A DNA stretch of 64,000 nt. Origin: Cupriavidus necator. Lineage in GTDB: Bacteria; Pseudomonadota; Gammaproteobacteria; Burkholderiales; Burkholderiaceae. Position numbers and translations under genes: made by a program. The notes below the pieces were generated by a model. That model saw only the letters and a program-made list of their open reading frames with translations. It was not told where the DNA came from and did no database searches. The DNA lies in the NCBI GenBank assembly GCA_022041995.1, contig CP074390.1, positions 1 through 64,000 on the forward strand, in the 5' to 3' direction. Shown here in pieces: positions 1-9,947 of this stretch; the stretch's first letter is position 1, and the number at the start of each line of letters is the position of its first letter.

Positions 1-738
1 CAGCCGGCAATGTATTGCCCCATTGCGTCAAGCAACAGTCTGACGCAATCCCGCTGCGTCGGCATGCGGGCAGATATCCACGTGGTGCCCGTCGTGCTCC
101 AGCACGCGCAGGGTCTTGGGCAAAGTCAGCGGGCTGCAGGATGTGGTCGGCGCCGCGCACATTCCCGAGAGCGAACGCCTGCACGAAATCGTCGGCGTGC
201 CGCTCGCCCAGGCATACCACACCTTTGGCTTCCAGAGCCGGCGGATCCTGTCGATGAAGGCGAAACGCTGACCGTCGCGGCAAAGCTCGAGGTAACGCTG
301 CCTGGGCACAAGCTCCGGCTGGCCGCGGAAATCCGTCGACCACGGTGTCTGGTTAATCAGGCGCGCTGGCAGCGGAAACAGGCTGAGCTTGAACTCCGCG
401 CCCGTGCGGCGCGTACAGATGATGGTCGAAGTAATGCTTCAGTCCCGCTCGCCCAGGGACGTGTTGAAGAAATGTGCGCGCGCTGCGGCCATGATCCTTG
501 CAATTCTGGTGCGACTGCCAAGGCTCCATGTGGTCGCGGTGCTTGTGGCGGTACGCAGCGTCCCACGCACTGGGTTGCGCGTGCGGAACCAGCGCGCCAC
601 CATCGACTCGGCTCTCGGATGCGGTGAACTGTCACAAAAGAGACTGCGCGTCCGGATTTCCCCTTCCATCCCTACATACGACGCGAAATATTCTTCGAGC
701 TGTTCACGCGTAAACACTGTATTCGGTTCTGTTTTCAT
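1..738 (-). pseudogene. Broken copy A of a UDG-like hypothetical gene, running off the left edge
   Basis: This is a decayed relative of the intact gene at 35042-35989. From the ATG at 738 the first residues (EEYFASYVGMEGE) match that gene's RYFASYVGMEGG. Later matches lie in different frames: AWDAAYRHKHRDHMEPW at about 520-575, RIARIMAAARA at about 475-507, and LELCRDGQRFAFIDRIRR followed by KPKV at about 215-295. Several frame changes are therefore needed. The expected C-terminal segment (LLDAMGQYIAG) appears in yet another frame at 1-35 and continues outside the window. The similarity is seen directly; any function is inferred only from the intact copy. Confidence 0.7.
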
Positions 739-771
739 GCCTCTACCGCGTGGGTGAGTAAAGGATGCCAA

Positions 772-1087
772 AAGGCTGAGCCCCGCTCAGCGATTTGTTG
801 CACCACACAAAACTAGGCAGCGGCCGGATTCTGCGCGCGAATCCGCGTGTTTTCTCCCCCCATTCGAGGGATACGTTGTCACTCGTTTCCCTTCGTAAGC
901 GGGGTAACGTTCAACGCAATATCACGGCAATTACGCGCGCGAGGCCTCAATAAACCCATAGCAAGTCAAGCTACAAGCGTGCCCGCCTGTCACACGTACG
1001 TCGTGCGTTTGGGTTAAAGTCGCCCTCGTGCGCGATGTTCTGTTCTGCACCGGCCGGTAACAGTCACCAAGCTTCGCGTCATCGATA
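772..1087. other. Intergenic region with nothing recognised
   Basis: This gap separates broken copy A from the AraC-type regulator, which are divergent. It should hold the regulator's promoter, but no convincing -35/-10 pair or repeat was picked out by eye. Confidence 0.4.
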
Positions 1088-2197
1088 GTGCTAAACGTCC
1101 CTGCCTCACCGCGCCGCGCTAGCCGGCTCACGCGCGCCGAACCCGAACGCTTGCCGCACAGCCACTTCGAGGTAGGTGCCGATGGATCGCAGGCCGCCAG
1201 AGGTCAGATACTTGCGTGGCGACAACGCGTTGGGCACGTCATGGACCTGGACGTCACGCGCGACAGCCTCCTTGCGCCCTTCCACGCAGCCATTGACCGC
1301 TACCTGATCGCGGACATGTCCTTCACGGACTGCCGCTGTGACGGCGTCACGCTGCAACGCAGCCTCGCGCGTATCTCGACTGACTCGGCACGGCATCACG
1401 CGATACAGGTCTTCGTCGAAGGCAGCGCCGGCTTAGTGGTGGGTGAGCGCCGCAATCCGCAGCCGCGCCACGGAGGTATTCTGCTGACGGACCTTGGGCA
1501 GCCGATTGAGATGCGGCGCGAGGCCACACGCGCGCTCTCGTTCTTCGTCCCGCGCATAACGATGGATGCCATTTTCATGGAAGCCGAGGCCGCGCACGGA
1601 CGCATCGTCGAAACCGACACACCGCTGAGCCGACTGGCCGTCGCACACGCCGTCGCGCTCAGTCGCGATCTGCCAACCATGACACCCGAGGCCGCCGTGC
1701 ACGCCATGCACACCGGCGTGGAGCTGCTGGTCGGGCCCCTGCGGCGAGGCGTGGGCCTGGACAGCAGCGCTCGCGCCGCGGTGCGCAGCGCCGCACGCGC
1801 CGTACTGGCACGCGCCCGTCGGCTGATAGACGCCGATCCCGGCCAGGCCGGACTGTCGCCCACCAGGCTGCTGTCAAAGCTGGAAATCTCGCGAGCCACC
1901 CTTTACCGCTTGTTCGAACCCGAAGGCGGCGTGCAAGCCTATATCCGCAAGAGCCGGCTGCGGGCTGCCGCGCAGGACCTGGTGCGCTACCCTCACCTGG
2001 CTGTCAACGACATCGCCTACGGGCTGGGCTTCAACAGCCCGTCCGACTTTACGCGCGCATTCCGCCGCACCCTCGGCATGTCACCGCGCGACCTGCGGGC
2101 CTACGCCACCGACGCCGGCAACCGTGCCTTCTGGCAAGCCGCGAACGCAGTCCAGGGCAAGGATTATCAGCAATGGATGCAGCGTCATGCCGCGTGA
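1088..2197 (+). CDS. AraC-family transcriptional regulator
   Basis: A protein of about 369 residues with a C-terminal AraC-type double helix-turn-helix. The first helix region is around LLSKLEISRATLYRLFEP and the second around VNDIAYGLGFNSPSDFTRAF, ending in the usual GMSPRDLRAY. The N-terminal 240 residues resemble the AraC-binding-like domain found in catabolic activators of this family. The assigned start is a GTG at 1088; a start further in is possible because the first 25 residues are basic and poorly conserved in character. The gene stands alone, flanked by two broken UDG-like copies on the other strand, so its target is not evident. Ligand and regulon are unknown. Confidence 0.85.
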   Translation: MLNVPASPRRASRLTRAEPERLPHSHFEVGADGSQAARGQILAWRQRVGHVMDLDVTRDSLLAPFHAAIDRYLIADMSFTDCRCDGVTLQRSLARISTDSARHHAIQVFVEGSAGLVVGERRNPQPRHGGILLTDLGQPIEMRREATRALSFFVPRITMDAIFMEAEAAHGRIVETDTPLSRLAVAHAVALSRDLPTMTPEAAVHAMHTGVELLVGPLRRGVGLDSSARAAVRSAARAVLARARRLIDADPGQAGLSPTRLLSKLEISRATLYRLFEPEGGVQAYIRKSRLRAAAQDLVRYPHLAVNDIAYGLGFNSPSDFTRAFRRTLGMSPRDLRAYATDAGNRAFWQAANAVQGKDYQQWMQRHAA

Positions 2198-2301
2198 TGA
2201 CACCGCGGCCGCAGTGGCCAAACGGTGTCACACCGAGGCTTCGGTCTCTTCCTGTCGGCGCCGATCGGGCTCTTCTGGCCGCATCTGGAAATCGGCGATC
2301 G

Positions 2302-3039
2302 TCAGCCACTGGCTGATGAAGTGCCCATTGCATTCAACAGGACGTCTGATCCCAGGCCGGCAGCGCCGGCCACCGCGGGCAGACAACCAGGCGCGTGCCC
2401 TGGTCCTGGTAGACGCGCAGTACCCGTACCTGGTCAGCCGGCTTCAGGACATGCTCGGTGTATGGCTGGCCGCGCATGCCAAACGCGTGCAGGTATCCTC
2501 GTGACGCTCGCCCAGGCAGATCACCACCTTGGGGCGCTGCGCCGGGCGCAATGCCTCGATGAAGCGGAAGCGTCCGCCGTTGCGGCACATTGACAGGTAG
2601 TTGACCTTGGGATTGAGTTCGGGCTGCTGACCATACAGCCGCTTCCAGGGCAGCCCGTTGTCCGCGCGAGTCGGCAACGGAAACAGGCTCAGCTTGAATT
2701 CCCAGCCGCGTGCACGGTAGAGATACTCGGCAAGATAGCGCTGCCAGCTGCAGTTATCGCGCCGGGCGAACAACACCATTTCCCAGGCCGCCGACATGAT
2801 GCGCGCGATGCGCTGGTGCGTCTGCCACCTTGCCATATCGTGTGCGTGAGCGACACGAAAGTGCGCGTCCCAGGCGTTCGGCACTCGCTGCGGAGCCAGC
2901 GGCGCCGCCAGCGGCAAGCCCACCGTGGTGGGCACATGATCGCAAATCCAGACCGCTGCCGCCGGGTTGCCTCCCTCCATGCCCACGAAGGAAGAAAATA
3001 GGCATCCAGCTCATCGCGGGTAAAAACGTTTCCTTTCAT
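2302..3039 (-). pseudogene. Broken copy B of the UDG-like hypothetical gene
   Basis: This is the second decayed relative of the gene at 35042-35989. It starts MKGNVFTRDELDAYF at 3039. It then shifts frame near 2990 to GMEGGNPAAAVWICD and keeps that frame through FKLSLFPLPTRAD and RPKVVICLGERHED. It shifts again near 2490 to LHAFGMRGQPYTEHV and near 2360 to AVAGAAGLGSDVLLNAMG, stopping at 2302. Each break is repaired by adding one base (a T in TTTTC, a T in GATACC, a C in GCCCGC), which would give an open frame of 246 residues. It is either a recent pseudogene or a gene hit by base-loss errors. It lies convergent with and just downstream of the AraC gene. Confidence 0.75.
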
Positions 3040-3518
3040 GTCTTGCTGCATCCTGCTGAAGATTGCCGTGACACCGGCTTGAGATCGGCACTACTGCGTT
3101 GCGCGCAATGCCAACGCAAGACTCTAGCCGTGGCGGCCCCTCGCACTTGACCATGCGTCTCAAAACGGAAGGTCTCGACGTAAAGGTGCCACACAAAACA
3201 TCGCCCCACTTTCCCTTCTTACGCAGGGTACCGACGGGTCACGCTGCACCGCACTATTCGCACCAGAAACACGAAGCACACCGGCGCCACCAGCGCGCCG
3301 GCAGGAAGAGAGAGTTGCAGTTCCAGGGACGGCACTCAAGGATGCGGCCAGTGGCCGGTCGCTAGCTGACCGCAGCCACGCCATGGAACCGACTGCCGCA
3401 ATGCAGTCCCGCACGACTCTGCTTTGTCCGCGCCAAGAGCATGCACACCAAGATGCATGCCAGCGACGAGCCTGGCCGACCCTGTGCGCGGCCTGCAAGT
3501 TCGGAGGAGACAAAAGGT
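3040..3518. other. Leader region upstream of the polysaccharide operon
   Basis: About 480 bases separate the divergent broken copy B from the first polysaccharide gene. The promoter of the plus-strand arm is expected here. No JUMPstart-like element, clear sigma-70 promoter or strong hairpin was recognised. Confidence 0.4.
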
Positions 3519-4964
3519 ATGGGCACTCGCTTGAGCGCCCATTACGCGAACGCTTCGGGGAAGCAAATGGGTGTCTATCGCGATATGTTTGCCAGGCATC
3601 ACGATCAGCTCGCGCTGATGGTTCGCCTGCTCGACGCCGGCGCCATCTGGCTTGCGGCAATACTGGCCACTGAAGCGCGCTTTGCCAGCGCGCACGCCCC
3701 GATCCACCTGTTCGTCCAGTACTTTGGCTGCGCGATCGCCTTCATCGTGTTGCCCGGGTTCGACCTCTACAGCTCATGGCGCGGCCGCAGCCTGTTCTCG
3801 CTCGCCACGCGCCTGCTGTCCGCCTGGAGCCTGGTCTGGCTGATCAGCGTTCTGCTGACCTACCTGCTGCACCAGGCCGACGCCCTCTCCCGCTTGTGGA
3901 TGGTTTACTGGTACGCCTTCTCGCTGGCCGGCCTGCTGGGCCTGCGCGTGGCCAGCCGCGTCGTTCTCAACCTGTTGCGCGTCACCGGCGCCAACAGCAA
4001 GCGCGTGCTTATCGTTGGCTATGGCCGTACCGGACAGGAGATGTACCGCCGCGCGACCGCCAGCCACGCCACCGGATTCAAGATCAGCGGCATCTACGCC
4101 CCCGAAGGCGAGCCCACTCCGGAAGGACGCCGGCGCATCACCGATAGCGCCCAAATCCCCGAGTTCGCACGCGATCAGGGGATCGATGAGATCTGGCTGA
4201 CCCTGCCGATGAGCGAGTTCCGCCTGATGCAGGAGATCAACTTCTCCCTGCGCAATGACTTCATTGACATCAAGTGGATGCCGAGCGTGCTCGACTTCGA
4301 CCTGCTCAACCACAACGTCGGCAACTTCCTCGGCATGCCCGCGGTGGAAATGAACAGACCGCCCGCGCTCGGCGTGCGCGGCACGATCAAGGCCATCTTC
4401 GACCGCACCTTTGCTGCGCTCGTCCTCATCGCCCTGTCGCCGCTGTTCCTGATCATTGGCATCCTGATCAAGCGCGACTCGCCCGGCCCCGTCTTCTTCA
4501 AGCAGGAGCGCCTTGGCATGGACGGCCGCGTCATCCACGTCTACAAGTTCCGCAGCATGAAGGTCCACGCCGAGCATGGCACCGTCACGCAAGCCACCAA
4601 AGGCGACAGCCGCATCACGCCGATCGGCGCCTTCCTGCGCCGCACCAGCCTGGATGAGCTGCCGCAGTTTATCAATGTGCTCAGGGGCGAGATGAGCGTG
4701 GTTGGCCCGAGGCCGCATGCCATGGCGCATAACAATATGTACAAGGAGCAGTTGGACTTCTACATGATGCGTCACCGCGTCAAGCCCGGCATCACGGGCT
4801 GGGCCCAGATCAACGGCTACCGCGGCGAGACCGACACCCTGGACAAGATGGCCAAGCGGGTGGAGCACGACATCTTCTATATCCGGAACTGGTCGTTCTG
4901 GATGGATGTGAGGATTATTTTCTGGACGGCGTTCAAGGGGTGGACGGGGCGGAATGCGTACTGA
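3519..4964 (+). CDS. Undecaprenyl-phosphate glucose phosphotransferase (WcaJ-like)
   Basis: This is the initiating enzyme of polysaccharide repeat-unit assembly, transferring a hexose-1-phosphate from a UDP-sugar to undecaprenyl phosphate in the inner membrane. The N-terminal half has several membrane segments, then a Rossmann-like stretch (RVLIVGYGRTGQEMYRRA). The C-terminal bacterial sugar-transferase domain has the family hallmarks KQERLGMDGRVIHVYKFRSMK-type sequence, SLDELPQFINVLRGEMS and VVGPRPH. The Asp-Glu pair in SLDELPQ is the family's catalytic motif. The ATG at 3519 is chosen because GGAGGA lies 10 bases upstream; an in-frame ATG at 3441 lacks such a site. The protein is 481 residues, normal for the family. 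It heads the plus-strand arm of the locus. Glucose as substrate is inferred from the family. Confidence 0.92.
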   Translation: MGTRLSAHYANASGKQMGVYRDMFARHHDQLALMVRLLDAGAIWLAAILATEARFASAHAPIHLFVQYFGCAIAFIVLPGFDLYSSWRGRSLFSLATRLLSAWSLVWLISVLLTYLLHQADALSRLWMVYWYAFSLAGLLGLRVASRVVLNLLRVTGANSKRVLIVGYGRTGQEMYRRATASHATGFKISGIYAPEGEPTPEGRRRITDSAQIPEFARDQGIDEIWLTLPMSEFRLMQEINFSLRNDFIDIKWMPSVLDFDLLNHNVGNFLGMPAVEMNRPPALGVRGTIKAIFDRTFAALVLIALSPLFLIIGILIKRDSPGPVFFKQERLGMDGRVIHVYKFRSMKVHAEHGTVTQATKGDSRITPIGAFLRRTSLDELPQFINVLRGEMSVVGPRPHAMAHNNMYKEQLDFYMMRHRVKPGITGWAQINGYRGETDTLDKMAKRVEHDIFYIRNWSFWMDVRIIFWTAFKGWTGRNAY

Positions 4965-5213
4965 TCTGTCCGTCCGAGCCTCAAGGCTACCGCACAGCTC
5001 ACGCCGTGGGGTTATATCTCGCACCCGCCATCGTGTTCTTTAGCTCTGCTCGTGGTGGGCAAGTATCCCGGGCAAAGCGCAGGCGCTCAATCGGGAGTTT
5101 CACAACAAGCTGATGCACCTGGGCGCCTTTTCGCGGTGGCAGAAGTAGCACCCCGCTTGTGGGTGCGACCACATCCATGGCCGCCTCCGCCTAACCCTTT
5201 CCCTTATTCATCT

Positions 5214-6280
5214 ATGCGCAACTGTATTTTCGTTACGGGCGGTGCGGGCTTCATCGGAGGCAACTTCGTTCTGGACTGGCTGGCCGATGCCAACGCCGAC
5301 GAAGTAGTCAACGTCGACAAGCTCACGTACGCCGGCAATCTCAAGACGCTGGCCTCGCTCGACGGCGATAGCCGTCACGTTTTCTCGGAGACGGATATTT
5401 GCGACCGTGCCGCCCTGAACCGCCTGCTGACCACCTACAACCCGCGCGCCGTGGTGCATTTCGCCGCTGAAAGTCACGTCGATCGCTCGATCAGTGGCCC
5501 CGCCGAGTTTATCCAGACCAATATCGTCGGCACCTTCACGCTGCTGGAGGCCGTACGCGCTTACTGGGGCGGCCTGGACGACGCAGCCCGTGCGGCCTTC
5601 CGCTTCCTCCACGTGTCTACCGACGAGGTATTTGGTTCGCTCGGCCCTAATGACCGGCAGTTCTCGGAATCCACCGCGTATGCGCCTAACAGCCCATATT
5701 CAGCCTCCAAAGCGGCATCCGACCATCTCGTGCGTGCCTATCACCATACCTATGGGCTGCCGGTGCTGACCACGAACTGCTCGAATAACTATGGCCCTTA
5801 TCACTTCCCCGAGAAGCTGATTCCACTGATGATCTCCAATGCGCTAGGCGGCAAGCCGCTTCCCGTGTACGGCGATGGTCTGAACGTGCGCGATTGGCTT
5901 TATGTGGGCGACCACTGTGCCGCCATTCGCGAGGTGCTTGCACATGGCCGCCTGGGGGAGACCTACAACGTGGGCGGCTGGAACGAGAAGACCAACCTCG
6001 ACGTCGTACACACGCTGTGCGACCTGCTCGATGAGTTGCGTCCGAAGGCTGCTGGTTCATATCGCAACCAGATCACCTTTGTTAAGGACCGTCCCGCCAT
6101 GACCGGCGCTACGCCATCGATGCGCGCAAGCTCGAGCGCGAACTCGGCTGGAGGCCGGCTGAGACCTTCGAGACCGGCCTACGCAAGACCGTGCAGTGGT
6201 ACTTGGATAACCAAGGCTGGGTACAGGATGTGATGTCAGGTGAGTATCGCAACTGGGTGGCAAAGCAATATGCGGCATAA
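5214..6280 (+). pseudogene. rfbB: dTDP-glucose 4,6-dehydratase, frameshifted near the 3' end
   Basis: This is the second enzyme of dTDP-L-rhamnose synthesis, converting dTDP-glucose to dTDP-4-keto-6-deoxyglucose. The NAD-binding motif TGGAGFIGGNF is at the start, STDEVFG and the catalytic YSASK follow. The frame is intact to VKDRPA (about 6095), then shifts. The expected ending (RRYAIDARKLERELGW through WVAKQYAA) is in the next frame and stops at 6280. Adding one base at CCCGCC (about 6094-6097) restores a 355-residue protein of normal length. The restored end overlaps the rfbD start by 11 bases, as expected for coupled genes. This is either a single-base assembly error or a recent mutation. 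Confidence 0.9.
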
Positions 6281-7187
6281 GACCCCCTCAATCCCGACGC
6301 TCCTTGTAACGGGAAGCAGCGGTCAGGTGGGCTTCGAACTGCGCCGCAGCTTGGCGCCGCTGGGTCGCGTGGTAGCACTCGATCGCGCCGGCTGCGACCT
6401 TTCGCGACCGGACGAATTGCGCCGCGTTGTGCGCGAGCTTCGCCCAGACGTGATCGTCAATCCCGCCGCCTACACCGCCGTGGACAAGGCCGAGACCGAC
6501 ATCGAGGCAGCCTACGCCATCAACAGTGTTGCGCCGGGCGTCCTGGCCGAGGAAGCCAAGACGCTGGGCAGCTTGTTGGTGCACTACTCCACCGACTACG
6601 TATTCGACGGCAGCAAGGACGGCAGCTATGTTGAGACCGACATAGTCAACCCGCAATCCGTCTATGGCAAGAGCAAACTCGCCGGCGAGCAGGCCATCGC
6701 CGCGGCCGGCGCGCAGGCCTTAGTGCTGCGCACCTGCTGGGTGGCCGGCGCGCACGGTAGCAACTTCGCCAAGACCATGCTCAAGCTCGGCCGCGAGCGC
6801 GACAGCTTGCGCGTTATCGCTGACCAGTTCGGTGCGCCCACAACCGCCTCGTTGATAGCCGACGTAACTGCCCAGATTGTGGCGCGCCACTGGCTGTCTG
6901 GTGGGCCAGCCGCGTTTGCCGCCGGCGTCTACCACTTGGCGGCCGCTGGCGAGACAAGCTGGCATGGCTATGCCACTGAGGTGCTACGCATGGCAGCAGC
7001 TCGGGGCGTCCCGCTACAGGTGAACCTGGAGCACATCGAAGCAATTCCGGCTACCGCGTACCCATTGCCGGCGCCACGTCCTGCCAATTCACGGCTGAAT
7101 ACCAGCAAGCTGCGCGAGACCTTCGGCATCCATTTCCCGGACTGGCAACAAGGCATTCGATTGCTGCTGGACCAGATCCTCCACTGA
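6270..7187 (+). CDS. rfbD: dTDP-4-dehydrorhamnose reductase
   Basis: This is the last enzyme of dTDP-L-rhamnose synthesis, reducing the 4-keto sugar with NAD(P)H. The Rossmann motif VTGSSGQVGFEL is near the N-terminus, STDYVFDG follows, and the catalytic YGKSK is around residues 120-125. The C-terminal SRLNTSKLRETFG is typical. The ATG at 6270 is chosen because it starts the conserved part and overlaps the restored end of rfbB; the frame extends upstream to 6240 without family similarity. Length (305 residues) is normal. It lies in the rfbBDAC order. Confidence 0.93.
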   Translation: MRHKTPSIPTLLVTGSSGQVGFELRRSLAPLGRVVALDRAGCDLSRPDELRRVVRELRPDVIVNPAAYTAVDKAETDIEAAYAINSVAPGVLAEEAKTLGSLLVHYSTDYVFDGSKDGSYVETDIVNPQSVYGKSKLAGEQAIAAAGAQALVLRTCWVAGAHGSNFAKTMLKLGRERDSLRVIADQFGAPTTASLIADVTAQIVARHWLSGGPAAFAAGVYHLAAAGETSWHGYATEVLRMAAARGVPLQVNLEHIEAIPATAYPLPAPRPANSRLNTSKLRETFGIHFPDWQQGIRLLLDQILH

Positions 7188-7198
7188 GTATTCGCACC

Positions 7199-8077
7199 AT
7201 GCGCAAAGGCATTATTCTCGCCGGCGGTTCCGGCACTCGGCTTTATCCGATCACCCGCTCGGTGTCCAAGCAACTGCTGCCCGTGTACGACAAGCCGATG
7301 ATCTACTATCCGCTGTCCACGCTGATGCTGGGAGGGATCCGCGACATCCTCGTCATCTCCACGCCGGAGGACACGCCCCGCTTCGCCGACATGCTCGGCG
7401 ACGGCAGCGACTGGGGCATCAACCTCCAATATGCCGTGCAACCCTCGCCGGACGGCCTGGCGCAGGCCTTCATTATCGGCCGCGACTTCATCGGCAACGA
7501 TCCTTCTACGCTCATCCTGGGCGACAACCTCTTTCATGGCCACGACCTTGTGCGCCAGCTCGAGCGCGCGTCCTCACAAAAGGAAGGCGCCACGGTATTC
7601 GCCTATCACGTGCACGACCCTGAGCGCTACGGCGTAGTGGAGTTCGACAAAGACTTCCGCGCGGTCTCACTCGAGGAAAAGCCGGCCCAGCCGCGCTCGC
7701 ACTATGCCGTCACGGGCCTGTACTTCTACGACAACCAGGTCTGCGACATTGCGGCGGACATCAACCCGTCGGCCCGCGGCGAGCTCGAAATCACCGATGT
7801 CAACAAGCGCTATCTCAGCATGGCGCAGCTCGACGTTGAAATCATGGGCCGCGGCTACGCCTGGCTGGATACCGGCACCCACGACTCGCTGCTCGAAGCT
7901 GCTAGTTTTATTGCCACGCTGCAGAATCGGCAGGGGCTCGTCGTGGCGTGCCCTGAGGAGATCGCGTACCGCAACAAGTGGATCGATTCCGAGCAGGTGG
8001 CTCGACTCGCCACACCGCTGTCGAAGAACGGCTATGGCAAATACCTGACGCAAATCATTTTAGAAGCTATCAAATGA
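7199..8077 (+). CDS. rfbA: Glucose-1-phosphate thymidylyltransferase
   Basis: This is the first enzyme of dTDP-L-rhamnose synthesis, forming dTDP-glucose from dTTP and glucose-1-phosphate in the cytoplasm. The signature ILAGGSGTRLYP is at residues 5-16, followed by SKQLLPVYDKPMIYYPLS, ILGDNLFHG and the sugar-binding EEKPAQPRS. The protein is 292 residues, the usual length. The ATG at 7199 lies 11 bases after rfbD. Its stop overlaps the rfbC start in an ATGA, so the two are probably translated together. Confidence 0.95.
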   Translation: MRKGIILAGGSGTRLYPITRSVSKQLLPVYDKPMIYYPLSTLMLGGIRDILVISTPEDTPRFADMLGDGSDWGINLQYAVQPSPDGLAQAFIIGRDFIGNDPSTLILGDNLFHGHDLVRQLERASSQKEGATVFAYHVHDPERYGVVEFDKDFRAVSLEEKPAQPRSHYAVTGLYFYDNQVCDIAADINPSARGELEITDVNKRYLSMAQLDVEIMGRGYAWLDTGTHDSLLEAASFIATLQNRQGLVVACPEEIAYRNKWIDSEQVARLATPLSKNGYGKYLTQIILEAIK

Positions 8078-8625
8078 GCATGCATGTTATTCCCACCGCC
8101 CTACCCGAGGTTCTAATCATCGAACCCAAGGTATTTAGCGACGAACGTGGATTCTTCCTTGAGAGCTTCAATAAAAAGTCCTTTGAAGCTGCGACTGGGC
8201 TCAAGCGTGAATTTGTGCAGGATAATCATTCGCGCTCGGCGCGCAACGTTTTGCGCGGGCTGCATTATCAAATTGAGCACCCTCAAGGCAAGCTTCTCCG
8301 CGCCGTGACCGGGGAAGTCTTCGATGTAGCTGTGGACCTGCGTCGCAACTCACCGAACTTTGGCAAGTGGGTGGGTGTTACGCTGTCGGCTGAGAACAAG
8401 AGGCAGCTTTGGGTGCCCGAGGGCTTTGCGCACGGATTTGTCGTGATATCCGAGTCGGCTGAGTTTCTTTACAAGACAACCGATTATTGGCATCCGGAGC
8501 ACGAACGATCACTGCTCTGGAATGACCCATCACTTTCCATTCAATGGCCGATCACAGCTACACCTGTAGTCTCCGCCAAAGATGCAGAAGGGAAAACATT
8601 CAAAGAAATTGATTATTTCCTATAA
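8074..8625 (+). CDS. rfbC: dTDP-4-dehydrorhamnose 3,5-epimerase
   Basis: This is the third enzyme of the dTDP-L-rhamnose pathway, a cupin-fold epimerase. Conserved features are VFSDERGFFLESFN, FVQDNHSRSARNVLRGLHYQ (with the catalytic His in GLHYQ) and WVPEGFAHGFVVIS. The start at 8074 overlaps the rfbA stop by four bases (ATGA); a second ATG two codons later is also possible. Length is 183 residues, normal. It closes the rfbBDAC block, the main evidence that the polymer contains L-rhamnose. Confidence 0.94.
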   Translation: MSMHVIPTALPEVLIIEPKVFSDERGFFLESFNKKSFEAATGLKREFVQDNHSRSARNVLRGLHYQIEHPQGKLLRAVTGEVFDVAVDLRRNSPNFGKWVGVTLSAENKRQLWVPEGFAHGFVVISESAEFLYKTTDYWHPEHERSLLWNDPSLSIQWPITATPVVSAKDAEGKTFKEIDYFL

Positions 8626-8714
8626 ACGGACTGCATAAATCCGTCGAATGTTTTTTTGCCAAAAGAATATTAATAGTTTGCACAAAACTCGAGTCGACCC
8701 AAGGAATACACTTC

Positions 8715-9896
8715 ATGCCCAAGACTACTGCGAGGAAGAGTCTAGCCATTCTCGGGACCCGAGGCGTACCTGCCCGCCATGGTGGGTTTGAAACATTCGC
8801 TGAACGCCTGGCACTCCACCTGGTAAAGGTCGGCTGGCAGGTAACTGTATATTGCCAGGAAGAAGGGCAACCCGGGTCAATACGCACGGACCGATGGGAA
8901 GGCATCGACCGTGTCGTAATTCCCGTCGGCCGGACTGGCGCCTTGGGAACGATATCGTTCGACTGGCGCTCAGTAAGACACGTTTTACAATCCAACTACG
9001 ACCTCGTTCTGACGCTCGGCTACAACACGGCTATTTTTTGTGCACCATATCGTTTCAGTCGCATTACCAACGTCATCAACATGGATGGCATTGAGTGGAA
9101 GCGAGACAAGTGGAAAACTCACGAGCGACTCTGGTTGTGGTTTAACGAAAGAATCGGTTGCATCGTCGGCAACCATCTGATTGCCGATCATCCTGATATC
9201 GCTACTCATCTCGCAACGCGGGTGAGCAGAGACAAAATCACCATGATTCCCTATGGGGCCGATCCGATTCACGCCGCAAACATTGACGATCTACAGAAGC
9301 TCGGACTTCAACCGTTCAACTATTTCACAATAATTGCTCGCCCGGAACGGGAGAATTCAATACTCGAAATAGTAAAAGCGTTCTCCAGAAAGAAACGCGA
9401 CAGCAAGCTTGTTGTTCTAGGAAAGTATACGCCCGACTCCAATAGTTTTCATCGTGAAGTTCTCGACTCTGCCAGTTCCGAGGTAATATTTCCTGGCGCC
9501 ATATATGAAAAGCAAACACTCTCTGCATTGCGTGCTTACAATTCCGCATACATCCATGGACATACAGTCGGCGGAACGAACCCCTCTTTAGTTGAGGCCT
9601 TGGGGGCCGGTTCGGCCGTCCTCGCGCATGACAACTCATTTAATCGCTGGGTTGCTGGGTCTAAAGCATTGTATTTTTCAGATGAAGATGAATGCGAAAT
9701 GCGAATCGAGGAAATTATCAACGGGAATGCACCACTCTCGGAGATGCGGAAATCCAGCATCAAGCGCCACGCGGATAGTTTCACGTGGGATAAGATACTA
9801 AATTCCTACGAAAGCCTGCTCCTTTCATTGGCAGCTTCCGCTAGTAACACCGCAACCGTTGAGTCTGCACGTGCCACATCTGTAGTTGGTGACTAA
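8715..9896 (+). CDS. DUF1972-type glycosyltransferase, probably a rhamnosyltransferase
   Basis: The N-terminal motif ILGTRGVPARHGGFETFAE is the hallmark of DUF1972, a GT4-like family common next to rhamnose genes. The C-terminal GT-B half has HTVGGTNPSLVEALGAGSAV, the usual nucleotide-sugar-binding E-x7-E region. The protein is 393 residues, soluble and probably membrane-associated on the cytoplasmic face. It sits directly after rfbC, so transfer of rhamnose from dTDP-L-rhamnose is a reasonable inference, though acceptor and linkage are unknown. Confidence 0.85.
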   Translation: MPKTTARKSLAILGTRGVPARHGGFETFAERLALHLVKVGWQVTVYCQEEGQPGSIRTDRWEGIDRVVIPVGRTGALGTISFDWRSVRHVLQSNYDLVLTLGYNTAIFCAPYRFSRITNVINMDGIEWKRDKWKTHERLWLWFNERIGCIVGNHLIADHPDIATHLATRVSRDKITMIPYGADPIHAANIDDLQKLGLQPFNYFTIIARPERENSILEIVKAFSRKKRDSKLVVLGKYTPDSNSFHREVLDSASSEVIFPGAIYEKQTLSALRAYNSAYIHGHTVGGTNPSLVEALGAGSAVLAHDNSFNRWVAGSKALYFSDEDECEMRIEEIINGNAPLSEMRKSSIKRHADSFTWDKILNSYESLLLSLAASASNTATVESARATSVVGD

Positions 9897-9947
9897 GGTC
9901 TATGCATCTCTAATCACCCAGTCCCCTATTTGAATTTTAGGAAGAGA

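Noticed and set aside
3774..5024. Long minus-strand frame of 416 codons opposite the WcaJ-like gene
   Set aside because: It is the shadow of a GC-rich gene: its product is low-complexity and rich in Asp, Glu, His and Ala, with no family signature.
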